DNA from: UBA1757 sp963617485
GTDB lineage: Bacteria; Bacteroidota; Bacteroidia; Bacteroidales; UBA1402
Assembly (NCBI GenBank): GCA_963617485.1
Contig: CAVEPA010000013.1
Coordinates: forward strand, 1-51,909
DNA: 51,909 nucleotides
Reading direction: 5' to 3'
Position 1 is the first letter of the stretch. Each line of letters begins with the position of its first letter. Positions 44,227-51,733 of the stretch are shown in pieces. The position numbers and the translations under genes were made by a program. Below the pieces are notes generated by a model. That model saw only the letters and a list, made by a program, of their open reading frames with translations, was not told where the DNA came from and did not search any database.

Positions 44227-45303
44227 ATGAGAATCGTTGTCAAAATAGGAAGTCAAGTTATCAGCCGCGAAGACGGCAGTCTGGATGTTACACGCATGTC
44301 GGCCTTGGTAGACCAAGTGGCCGAGCTGCACCGACAAGGCATCGAAGTGATGATGGTCTCGTCGGGAGCCGTTGCCGCCGGACGAGGAGAATTCAAGCCT
44401 CAGCAGAAGCTCGATGCCGTGGAGCAGCGCCAGCTGTTTTCGTCCATCGGACAGGCTATCCTCATCAACAAATACTATATGTTTTTTCGCGACCACAACA
44501 TCGGTTGCGGACAGATACTTACCACCAAAGAAAACTTTTCCGACCGTCGTCATTACCTGAATCAGAAGCAATGTATGCAGGTGATGCTGGCCAACGGCAT
44601 CATTCCCATTATCAACGAAAACGACACCACTTCGGTAACCGAGCTGATGTTTACCGACAATGACGAACTGTCGGGGCTTATCGCCACCATGATGGATGCC
44701 GATATGCTGATTTTGCTGAGCAATGTGGACGGCATTTTCAAAGGAGACCCCAAAGAGGGAGCCGAACTGATACCGCAGATTGAGCCTTTACAGGATGTCA
44801 GTGCCTATATCTCGACCCGGAAATCGGCCTTCGGACGCGGAGGAATGCTTACCAAATACCGTATTGCCGCCAAGGTAGCCGAAGAAGGCATAGCCGTAGC
44901 TATTGCCAACGGCAAACGCGACCATATCATAGCCGATATCGTGGAAGGGCACAAGCTACCGCTGGCACAACGACGACAGCCCTTCAGCTTGTTTGTGGCC
45001 GAGAAACGTTCGTCGGCCGTCAAGAAGTGGATAGCGCACAGCGATGGTTTCGCCAAGGGTGAGGTTCATATCAACGAAGCCTGCTGCCAGGCCATCAATT
45101 CGAGCAAGGCCTGCAGCCTGCTGCCCGTTGGCGTGACAAGCATTGTGGGCGAGTTTGAGAAGGGCGATTTGGTGCGTATCGTGGCCGATGGACAAATCAT
45201 CGGCATCGGCAAGGCTTCCTGCGACAGTGCCGCCGCCAAGCGCAATATGGGTCGCAAGGGACAACGCCCGCTTATTCATTACGATTATCTCTATTTGGAA
45301 TAA
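44227..45303 (+). CDS. proB: Glutamate 5-kinase
   Basis: ProB phosphorylates glutamate in the first step of proline synthesis and is usually feedback-inhibited by proline. The amino-acid-kinase domain (1-255) shows VVKIGSQVI, VSSGAVAAGRGEF, the INENDTTSVTEL and FTDNDELSGLIA sites and GRGGMLTKYRIA. A PUA domain follows at about 275-352 (GEVHINEACCQAI... VRIVADGQIIGIG). The length of 358 residues is the usual one with a PUA domain. It starts 15 nt after proC and is 1 nt from proA. Confidence 0.95.
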   Translation: MRIVVKIGSQVISREDGSLDVTRMSALVDQVAELHRQGIEVMMVSSGAVAAGRGEFKPQQKLDAVEQRQLFSSIGQAILINKYYMFFRDHNIGCGQILTTKENFSDRRHYLNQKQCMQVMLANGIIPIINENDTTSVTELMFTDNDELSGLIATMMDADMLILLSNVDGIFKGDPKEGAELIPQIEPLQDVSAYISTRKSAFGRGGMLTKYRIAAKVAEEGIAVAIANGKRDHIIADIVEGHKLPLAQRRQPFSLFVAEKRSSAVKKWIAHSDGFAKGEVHINEACCQAINSSKACSLLPVGVTSIVGEFEKGDLVRIVADGQIIGIGKASCDSAAAKRNMGRKGQRPLIHYDYLYLE

Positions 45304-45304
45304 T

Positions 45305-46558
45305 ATGGACTTGACCGCAGCCCTCCGCGAAGTACAGCAGGCCAGCCTCGCACTCGCCTGCACCTCGGACGATGACATAGCGCAGTTGTTACTCTATCTG
45401 GCCGACAGCATCAAGGCCCAGAGCTCTTTTCTTCTGACGGAGAACCGCAAAGACCTGGAGCGAATGTCGGCCGAAGACCCTAAATACGACCGTCTCCAGC
45501 TGAGCGAAGCGCGTCTGAAGGGCATTGCCGACGATATGCGTCATGTGGCCGCGCTTCCTTCGCCCGTGGGCGAGGTCTTGAGCGAGACCCGGCGTCCCAA
45601 TGGCATGACCATCAAGAAGGTGCGCGTGCCTTTTGGGGTTATCGGCATTATTTATGAAGCGCGGCCCAACGTCACCTTCGATGTATTTTCGCTCTGTCTG
45701 CGCAGCCACAATGCCTGTGTACTGAAGGGCGGATCCGATGCTTCCTTCTCCAATTTGGCGGCCATAAAGCTTATAGAAGAGGCTTTGTGTCACTTTGGTT
45801 TCTCGCCTCGCACAGCCTTGCTTATGCCAAATGATCATGCCAGCACCGAGGCCTTGCTGCAAGCCGTCGGATATGTAGACCTGATTATTCCGCGTGGCGG
45901 CAAGAACTTGATTCGCTTTGTGCGCGAACACGCCAAGGTGCCGGTTATTGAAACGGGTGCGGGCATTTGCCATTGTTACTTCGACAAGGCGGGCGATGTG
46001 GCCAAGGGAGCGGCCATTGTCAACAACGCCAAAACACGCCGCGTGAGTGTTTGCAACGCGCTCGACTGCCTTATCGTGCACCGCGACAGACTACAAGACC
46101 TTCCGCGCTTGTGCGATGCCCTGGCCCACTCGCAAGTGCATATCTTTACCGATGCCCCGGCCTTGGTCCAATTGCAGGGCCATTACCCAGAGGCACTGCT
46201 CTCGCCCGCAAGCGAGGAGCATTACGGCACAGAGTTTCTCGACTACAAGATGGCCATCAAGACGGTGGACAACATTGAACAGGCGCTAGAGCACATACAA
46301 CGCTATTCGTCCAAGCACAGCGAAAGTATCGTCACGGAAGACCCCGAGGCCAAAGCTTTGTTCCAGGCCAAGGTAGATGCCGCTTGCGTGTACGTGAACG
46401 TATCGACAGCTTTTACCGATGGCGGGCAGTTTGGTTTTGGAGCAGAAATAGGCATCAGCACCCAGAAGATGCACGCCCGCGGCCCGATGGCGCTACCCGA
46501 GCTTTGCAGCTACAAATATTTGATTGAAAGTCAAGATTTTGCTATACGAAATTCATAA
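45305..46558 (+). CDS. proA: Glutamate-5-semialdehyde dehydrogenase
   Basis: ProA reduces glutamyl 5-phosphate to the semialdehyde. The catalytic Cys is at residue 250 in RRVSVCNALDC. Other ALDH-fold markers are PFGVIGIIYEARPNVT, the LKGGSDASFSN loop and PRGGKNLIRFV. The ATG at 45305 directly follows the proB stop. A much longer open frame begins 54 codons upstream inside proB, but that part is only proB's other frame. The length is 417 residues. Confidence 0.95.
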   Translation: MDLTAALREVQQASLALACTSDDDIAQLLLYLADSIKAQSSFLLTENRKDLERMSAEDPKYDRLQLSEARLKGIADDMRHVAALPSPVGEVLSETRRPNGMTIKKVRVPFGVIGIIYEARPNVTFDVFSLCLRSHNACVLKGGSDASFSNLAAIKLIEEALCHFGFSPRTALLMPNDHASTEALLQAVGYVDLIIPRGGKNLIRFVREHAKVPVIETGAGICHCYFDKAGDVAKGAAIVNNAKTRRVSVCNALDCLIVHRDRLQDLPRLCDALAHSQVHIFTDAPALVQLQGHYPEALLSPASEEHYGTEFLDYKMAIKTVDNIEQALEHIQRYSSKHSESIVTEDPEAKALFQAKVDAACVYVNVSTAFTDGGQFGFGAEIGISTQKMHARGPMALPELCSYKYLIESQDFAIRNS

Positions 46559-46568
46559 ATCATTCATC

Positions 46569-47522
46569 ATGAGACATTATACCAGCATCCACGATTTGGG
46601 CGATATCAGAGCCGCCGTCAAAGAAGCTCTGGCCATCAAGCAAGACCGCTTTGCCTTCCAAAGCCTGGGCAAGAACAAGACTGCGCTGCTCATTTTCTTC
46701 AACAATAGCCTGCGTACCCGCCTCAGCACACAAAAGGCTGCCATGAATCTGGGCATGAATGTCATTGTGCTCGATGTCAACCAAGGTGCTTGGAAACTGG
46801 AAACTGAACGCGGTGTCATTATGGACGGCGACAAGTCGGAACATCTGCTGGAGGCCATTCCCGTTATGGGCAGTTATTGCGATGTTATCGGCGTGCGCTC
46901 CTTCGCCCGCTTCGAGAACAAGGAGGACGACTACAACGAAAAGATACTGAACCAGTTCATCCAGTATTCGGGCAAACCTGTCTTCAGCATGGAAGCCGCC
47001 ACGGGACATCCGCTGCAAAGTTTCGCCGACCTTATCACCATTGAGGAATACAAGAAATGCGAGCGTCCCAAGGTGGTACTTACTTGGGCGCCTCACCCCA
47101 AAGCCCTACCTCAAGCCGTGCCCAACAGCTTTGCGGAAATGGCCAATGCCGCCGGCTACGACTTTGTCATTACGCATCCCAAGGGCTACGAGTTGGACGA
47201 AAAATTTGTGGGCAAGGCCCGCGTGGAATACGACCAGAAGAAAGCCTTCGAAGGGGCTGACTTTATCTACGCCAAGAACTGGGCGGCCTACCGCGACCCC
47301 AACTACGGCCAGATTATCAGCAAAGACCCATCATGGACGGTGGATACTGAACACATGTCATGGACGAACAATGCCTATTTTATGCATTGTCTGCCCGTGC
47401 GCCGCAATATGATTGTAAGCGATGACGTGATTGAGAGTCCGCAGTCGATTGTCATTCCCGAAGCGGCCAATCGCGAGATTTCCGCCCAAACAGTGCTGAT
47501 GAAGATATTGAGGAGTCTCTAA
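46569..47522 (+). CDS. argF': N-succinylornithine carbamoyltransferase (ArgF'-type)
   Basis: This carbamoylates acylated ornithine; Bacteroidetes use the succinyl form instead of free ornithine. The ATG at 46569 (MRHYTSIHDLGDIR) gives 317 residues. The carbamoyl-phosphate loop is FFNNSLRTRLST, and MHCLPVRRNMIVSDDVI is the C-terminal HCLP site. In the DGDKSEHLLE region the residue that decides acyl specificity is Ser90; as I recall the B. fragilis enzyme has Pro90 and the acetylornithine enzyme of Xanthomonas has Glu92. It closes the operon before a strong palindrome. Confidence 0.93.
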   Translation: MRHYTSIHDLGDIRAAVKEALAIKQDRFAFQSLGKNKTALLIFFNNSLRTRLSTQKAAMNLGMNVIVLDVNQGAWKLETERGVIMDGDKSEHLLEAIPVMGSYCDVIGVRSFARFENKEDDYNEKILNQFIQYSGKPVFSMEAATGHPLQSFADLITIEEYKKCERPKVVLTWAPHPKALPQAVPNSFAEMANAAGYDFVITHPKGYELDEKFVGKARVEYDQKKAFEGADFIYAKNWAAYRDPNYGQIISKDPSWTVDTEHMSWTNNAYFMHCLPVRRNMIVSDDVIESPQSIVIPEAANREISAQTVLMKILRSL

Positions 47523-47526
47523 AACG

Positions 47527-47565
47527 GAAGAGTCAGCCGGCACCTTGGGTGCCGGCTGACTCTTC
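47527..47565. terminator. Perfect 18-bp palindrome ending the arg/pro operon, probably bidirectional
   Basis: GAAGAGTCAGCCGGCACC pairs exactly with its reverse complement around a TTG loop, between the convergent argF' and ribH genes. The following plus-strand bases (TGCTGTT) are only partly T-rich, and the minus strand gives CGTTTT. Termination on both strands is likely. Confidence 0.8.
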
Positions 47566-47578
47566 TGCTGTTCCCAAT

Positions 47579-48076
47579 TTATATGGACTGTGCGAAACCT
47601 GCCATATGAATGGCGGTCTGAGCAGCTTCCACTCCCTTATTGCCAAGGACACCACCGGCACGGTCAAGCGACTGTTGCATATCGTCGGTGGTGAGTAAAC
47701 CGAAAATGACAGGAGTCTTGGCCTGAGCATTGACGGCTGCCACTCCCTGCGTAACGCCTTGGCAGACGTAATCGAAATGCGGGGTGCCGCCCCTTACCAC
47801 GCAGCCGAGCACGATAATGGCATCGCTGGGATGTTCGCGCACAGCGTTCTCGCTGTTCAGGCGAGCAGCTGCGTACACCAGTTCAAAACTGCCGGGAACA
47901 TGGTACACACGGATATTCTCGCGGGCAACACCATTGTCGGCAAGACATGTCAGCGCACCGTTAAGCAGGGCATCGGTCACTTCGTGATTCCAGTTTGAAA
48001 CCACCACATCAAAGACCATAGCACTCGCATCCGGCAGTAGCTGCGGATTGTATTCAGAAAGATTTTTGGTAGCCAT
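47579..48076 (-). CDS. ribH: 6,7-dimethyl-8-ribityllumazine synthase
   Basis: RibH forms lumazine, the direct riboflavin precursor, from the ribityl pyrimidine and dihydroxybutanone phosphate. Markers are VVVSNWNHEVTDALL near residue 24, VPGSFEL (residues around 60), and the catalytic His in GTPHFDYVCQGVTQGV. The C-terminal GGVLGNKGVEAA segment is typical. At 165 residues it is normal size. It starts 6 nt after the TPR gene, so the two are cotranscribed. No other rib genes are nearby. Confidence 0.96.
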   Translation of the reverse strand: MATKNLSEYNPQLLPDASAMVFDVVVSNWNHEVTDALLNGALTCLADNGVARENIRVYHVPGSFELVYAAARLNSENAVREHPSDAIIVLGCVVRGGTPHFDYVCQGVTQGVAAVNAQAKTPVIFGLLTTDDMQQSLDRAGGVLGNKGVEAAQTAIHMAGFAQSI

Positions 48077-48082
48077 CAGCGC

Positions 48083-48775
48083 TTATTTCTGGCACTTTGC
48101 GCGTTCGATGTATTTTTCTACTTCGGTGCCTTCCAAAGAGTTGGGATATTCAGCCTTGATGGTTTCGTAAACCTTCAGCGCCTTCGACCACTGACCCAGC
48201 GCTTCATAAGCACGACCGGCCTTCATCAGATAGATAGGAGCAAGCAGGCTGTTGCCCGACTTGGCGGCTTTTTCGAAATAAGCGGTTGCCTTCTGGGTTT
48301 CGCCAAGTTCTACATAGCAGTCGCCGATAGCACCGGTCAAAGCAGGATTGACAACCAAATCGGAAGTCTTGACTTTGTTTAAGTAAGAGATGGCGGTCTT
48401 GTAATCGCCCTGAGCCTTGTAGCACAAACCGGCATAAGCCTTGGCCAATTTAGCGGTCTTGGTGCCGGAGTAGTCCTTTATGATAGCTTCGAAACCGATA
48501 TAGTCGACAGCATCGCCTTCCAAAGCCAAACGCAAAGAGTCGGCAGCGAAATATTGTTCACCCTTGAAAATCTGCTCGGCAGCCTTCTGTTCTCTGGGGA
48601 GCACCACCTTGTTGTTATACAACAGCACACCGCCGACAATAACGATAACGGCTGCCAAAGCTATCAGCAGGGTTTTCTGGTTCTTTTCGATAAATTGTTC
48701 CGAACGGCCCAAAGCTTCGTTCATTCCTTCCAAGGCATCTTTGTTGTCTTCTGCCTTTACTTTTGTAGTTGCCAT
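48083..48775 (-). CDS. Tetratricopeptide-repeat protein with one membrane anchor
   Basis: The ATG at 48775 (MATTKVKAEDN) gives 230 residues. The first 30 residues are acidic and cytoplasmic. A single membrane helix covers about residues 35-53 (TLLIALAAVIVIVGGVLLY). Then come three to four TPR units (AKAYAGLCYKAQGDYKTAISYL, GDCYVELGETQKATAYF, MKAGRAYEALGQWSKALKVY). The topology resembles YfgM/PpiD-associated or Tol-related TPR proteins, but I cannot assign a role. The gene shares a transcript with ribH and is divergent from recF. Confidence 0.85.
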   Translation of the reverse strand: MATTKVKAEDNKDALEGMNEALGRSEQFIEKNQKTLLIALAAVIVIVGGVLLYNNKVVLPREQKAAEQIFKGEQYFAADSLRLALEGDAVDYIGFEAIIKDYSGTKTAKLAKAYAGLCYKAQGDYKTAISYLNKVKTSDLVVNPALTGAIGDCYVELGETQKATAYFEKAAKSGNSLLAPIYLMKAGRAYEALGQWSKALKVYETIKAEYPNSLEGTEVEKYIERAKCQK

Positions 48776-48817
48776 AGTTTTATGTTTTTTCAATTGTTAT
48801 CAGTATTCACTAAGCGC

Positions 48818-48851
48818 GCAAAGGTATAAAAATCTTTTCACTAAAAACAAA
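48818..48851 (-). promoter_or_regulatory. Promoter of the TPR-ribH unit
   Basis: On the minus strand TTTG (48851-48848), a 21-nt spacer and TACCTTTGC (48826-48818) match the consensus. The leader is about 37 nt. Confidence 0.6.
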
Positions 48852-48861
48852 GTTGGGCCGC

Positions 48862-48893
48862 TTGTTTTTCCTCTAGTCTTGCTGTAATTTTGC
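48862..48893 (+). promoter_or_regulatory. Promoter of recF
   Basis: TTG (48862-48864), a 20-nt spacer and TAATTTTGC (48885-48893) match the consensus. The predicted start near 48899 leaves only about 12 nt before the recF ATG. Confidence 0.58.
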
Positions 48894-48911
48894 TATGACC
48901 AACAACGCCTT

Positions 48912-50036
48912 ATGTATCTTCAACAGCTGTCCATACTCAACTTCAAGAACATTGCCGAAGCCAGCATCGGACTTTCGCCCAAACTCAACTGTTTTTTTGG
49001 CAACAACGGCCAAGGAAAAACCAACCTGCTGGATGCCGTTTACCTGCTGTCGTTCTGCAAGAGCCACAACAACGCCCTCGATTCCCAGTTGATACGCCAC
49101 GATGCCGAATTCTATATGGTTCAAGGCCTTTATCAGATAGACGGCAAGGCCCACGAGTTCTACTGCGGCACCAAACGTCGCGGACGCAAGGTTTTCAAGC
49201 AGGACAAGAAAAGCTACGACAAACTTTCGGAACACATCGGCAAGCTGCCACTGGTGATGATTTCTCCCTCGGACGAGGCACTGATACGCGAAGGCAGCGA
49301 GGAACGGCGTCGGTTTATGGACATGACCATCGCACAATACGACTCGCAGTACATGCAGGCGCTTGTCTCGTACAACGCAGCCCTACAGCAGCGCAACGCC
49401 ATGCTCAAGCAGGAAGAACGGCAACACTTTAGCGACGATGTCTACGAAATCTACGAATACCAAATGACGCAGTATGCCCAGGATATTTTCTGCAAACGCC
49501 AAGCTTTCATCAAGGCCTTCACTCCACTGTTCAACCAATTTCACCAAGTCATCTCGGGGAACGGCGAGAAAGTGGGGCTGACTTACAGTTCTCATCTGGA
49601 GCAGGGCGACTTGGCCCCACAGCTGGCCGACTGGCGCGAGCGCGACAAGATTATCGGCTACAGCACGCACGGCATACACAAAGACGACATTGATATACAG
49701 CTCGATGGTTATCCGCTCAAGAAGCTGGGAAGCCAGGGACAGAACAAGACCTGCGTTATTGCCATGAAGCTGGCGCAAGCCGATTTTCTGCGTCAAAAGA
49801 GCAGTCAGACACCCATCCTGTTGCTCGACGACCTCTTCGACAAGCTCGACGACCTGCGCGTAGCCAACATCATCCGTCTGGTATCGCAAGACAACTTCGG
49901 ACAGATTTTTATCACCGATACGCAATTGTCGCATTTGGAGCGAATACTGCACAGCACCCAAGGCGAACACAAAGTGTTCTATGTAGAGAACGGTCAGATT
50001 TCAGTTTACACCAGGGATGAGACGGCGCAACAGTGA
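48912..50036 (+). CDS. recF: DNA replication and repair ATPase RecF
   Basis: RecF helps to load RecA at single-strand gaps. The Walker A motif is FFGNNGQGKTNLLDAVY (residues 28-44). The ABC-type signature region is KLGSQGQNKT, and Walker B is TPILLLDDLFDKLDD. The length of 374 residues is typical. The gene overlaps the downstream DUF721 gene by 20 nt, an arrangement seen in many Bacteroidetes and Actinobacteria. dnaN and gyrB are not in the window. Confidence 0.96.
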   Translation: MYLQQLSILNFKNIAEASIGLSPKLNCFFGNNGQGKTNLLDAVYLLSFCKSHNNALDSQLIRHDAEFYMVQGLYQIDGKAHEFYCGTKRRGRKVFKQDKKSYDKLSEHIGKLPLVMISPSDEALIREGSEERRRFMDMTIAQYDSQYMQALVSYNAALQQRNAMLKQEERQHFSDDVYEIYEYQMTQYAQDIFCKRQAFIKAFTPLFNQFHQVISGNGEKVGLTYSSHLEQGDLAPQLADWRERDKIIGYSTHGIHKDDIDIQLDGYPLKKLGSQGQNKTCVIAMKLAQADFLRQKSSQTPILLLDDLFDKLDDLRVANIIRLVSQDNFGQIFITDTQLSHLERILHSTQGEHKVFYVENGQISVYTRDETAQQ

Positions 50037-50307
50037 AAGTCTGGACAACGTCCTGCAGCAGGTGCTCAAAGAGCAGCATCTGGACGGCAAGCTGGCCGAA
50101 GTAAGGCTAATAAAGAATTGGGCCGACATCGTCGGCCCAAACTTGGCGGCGCACACCGAGAAGCTCTACATCCGGGGCGGAACGCTCTATCTTCACGTCA
50201 ATTCGGCCATCGTGCGCAACGAGCTGATGCTGATGCGCAACTCGCTCATCAAGAAGCTGAACGAGTCGGTAGGGCTGAACTGCATACGCAATATCGTCTG
50301 TCGTTAA
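50017..50307 (+). CDS. DUF721/DciA-like protein
   Basis: 96 residues, starting MRRRNSESLDNVLQQVLKE inside the recF end (20-nt overlap). The DUF721 core is IKNWADIVGPNLAAHTEKLYIRGGTLYLHVNSAIVRNEL, spread over residues 30-70. Related proteins (DciA) load the replicative helicase in bacteria without dnaC/dnaI, so a role in replication next to recF is plausible but inferred. Its stop overlaps the stop of the convergent sialidase-like gene by 2 nt. A perfect 10-bp palindrome lies in its coding sequence at 50118-50140. Confidence 0.85.
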   Translation: MRRRNSESLDNVLQQVLKEQHLDGKLAEVRLIKNWADIVGPNLAAHTEKLYIRGGTLYLHVNSAIVRNELMLMRNSLIKKLNESVGLNCIRNIVCR

Positions 50308-51665
50308 TCGACCACCACCACTTTGGCACGCACGGACTTTCCATCGGTAGTCCGCAAAATGTACGTACCCTGAGCGAAAGTGCCCTTGTCTAGATCTTCG
50401 AAAGTTTCACCCTCGCTGCTTTGATACAACAGACGCCCTTCCAAACTATACAAGGCAAACGCCCTTACATCAAACGAGCCTTCGGTCTGAGACAGCCCCG
50501 TTGAGCGGAGCGAGATGGCACTTAGCGGAACACGGGTATATTCCACATCTTCCTTGTTGGTGGCATAGGATACATAGAGATAGTCGCCGGCCACCATCGA
50601 TTTGGGATAGCTGTAGCCCGAATTGGCGCTCTTGGCCTTGCCAGAATAACGCAGGGGCTGGATGTCGTCATCGCTACGCAGCAGCACAGCATGGTCGAAA
50701 AGCTTGCCATCGCTGCTTAGGCTAAGCACCAGCGGAACCCGGCGTTTATTGCTGACAGGATTGCCGGCCATATAAGCCGTTCCATCGGGCAGATTTCCGG
50801 CCGACTGTTTGGTGCGGGCATCGGGCATATTGGTTTTGACAGCCTTGCTCCAAGTAAGCCCGGCATCCCTGCTGGTAGCGGCCAGTTTGAAGTACGATGA
50901 CTTCTGGTCGCGGAAAATCATCACCAGTGTAGCGTCTTCCTGTTCAAAAAGGCTCGGTTCCATCTCCACCGATTGTGAGCCGTTGTCTGTATAAGTAAAA
51001 GAACCTTTTTTCCAGCCTCTTACGCCAGAGGCATCGTCGGTATAGATAGGAGCTATGTGCAAGCCGGGCTGGAAGTGGGCAGCATTGACAATTCGACCGT
51101 TGGACAAACGGTGGGGGTCCTGTTCAAAAATGCCGTCCAGACGGCTGCCGTCGGCCATCAGCACATCGGCCGGGGCAGTCCAAGTAAGGCCATCGGCCGA
51201 AGCGACATAACGGGTGTAGCCGCCCTTGGGGTCCAAAGAAGCCGGCCAAGTGTTGATGTAGCCCACCAGAGAGTCGGCCGTTACCAACCACCCGCCTGAC
51301 GAGCAATAACCATCGTCGATAGTGGCGGCCAACACCATAGGTTCAGACCAAGTCTTGCCCTGGTCGGTACTGCGGGCATAGGCCACCCAGGTATCCTCGG
51401 AATCCTCATTAGTTTTGGAACTCTGCCACATACAGTAAAGGGCATCCTTGAAACTTGCCATCACCACACCATTGCTAAAGTGGTCGCTCGCATCGCTGGG
51501 GGCGAAGACCGTAACGGTTTCCGTTCCTTCGGCTACAGACAGCCCCAAGGTGTTCGTATTGTCGGCATTGAAAAGGCCGCTGCTCACACTAAAGGGGGCT
51601 TGGGCGGCAAGTGGAGCCGCTGTCAATGCTGCCAGCAAAGCCAGCGGCAGAAAGTGCTTGTTCAT
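50304..51665 (-). CDS. Secreted sialidase-like (BNR/Asp-box) beta-propeller protein
   Basis: 453 residues with a signal peptide (MNKHFLPLALLAALTAAPLAAQ, cleaved near residue 22). Asp-box motifs of the S-x-D-x-G-x-T-W type occur in RSTDQGKTWSEP and TSRDAGLTWSKA, with a weaker one in SADGLTWTAP. This indicates a sialidase-fold six-bladed propeller. I see no clear FRIP motif, so sialidase activity is not proven; it may be another glycan-active or binding propeller. The last 60 residues (ALYSLEGRLLYQ..., GTYILRTTDGKSVRAKVVV) resemble a type IX secretion C-terminal domain. The gene is convergent with DUF721. Confidence 0.8.
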   Translation of the reverse strand: MNKHFLPLALLAALTAAPLAAQAPFSVSSGLFNADNTNTLGLSVAEGTETVTVFAPSDASDHFSNGVVMASFKDALYCMWQSSKTNEDSEDTWVAYARSTDQGKTWSEPMVLAATIDDGYCSSGGWLVTADSLVGYINTWPASLDPKGGYTRYVASADGLTWTAPADVLMADGSRLDGIFEQDPHRLSNGRIVNAAHFQPGLHIAPIYTDDASGVRGWKKGSFTYTDNGSQSVEMEPSLFEQEDATLVMIFRDQKSSYFKLAATSRDAGLTWSKAVKTNMPDARTKQSAGNLPDGTAYMAGNPVSNKRRVPLVLSLSSDGKLFDHAVLLRSDDDIQPLRYSGKAKSANSGYSYPKSMVAGDYLYVSYATNKEDVEYTRVPLSAISLRSTGLSQTEGSFDVRAFALYSLEGRLLYQSSEGETFEDLDKGTFAQGTYILRTTDGKSVRAKVVVVD

Positions 51666-51676
51666 TGGAAGCAGTT

Positions 51677-51712
51677 AAAAAAACAACAGCCCAGGCTTGC
51701 GGCCGGAGCTGT
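51677..51712 (-). terminator. Probable terminator of the last, partial gene
   Basis: On the minus strand ACAGCTCC... pairs imperfectly with ...GGGCTGT around a CCGCAAG-type loop, followed by TG and seven T. It ends 12 nt before the ATG of the sialidase-like gene, so that gene needs its own start signal or read-through. Confidence 0.6.
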
Positions 51713-51733
51713 CGTTATGGTTATTTCTCAAAT

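Noticed and set aside
45143..45304. A 54-codon N-terminal extension of proA inside proB
   Set aside because: This is proB coding sequence in another frame; the ATG at 45305 directly after the proB stop fits the family start.
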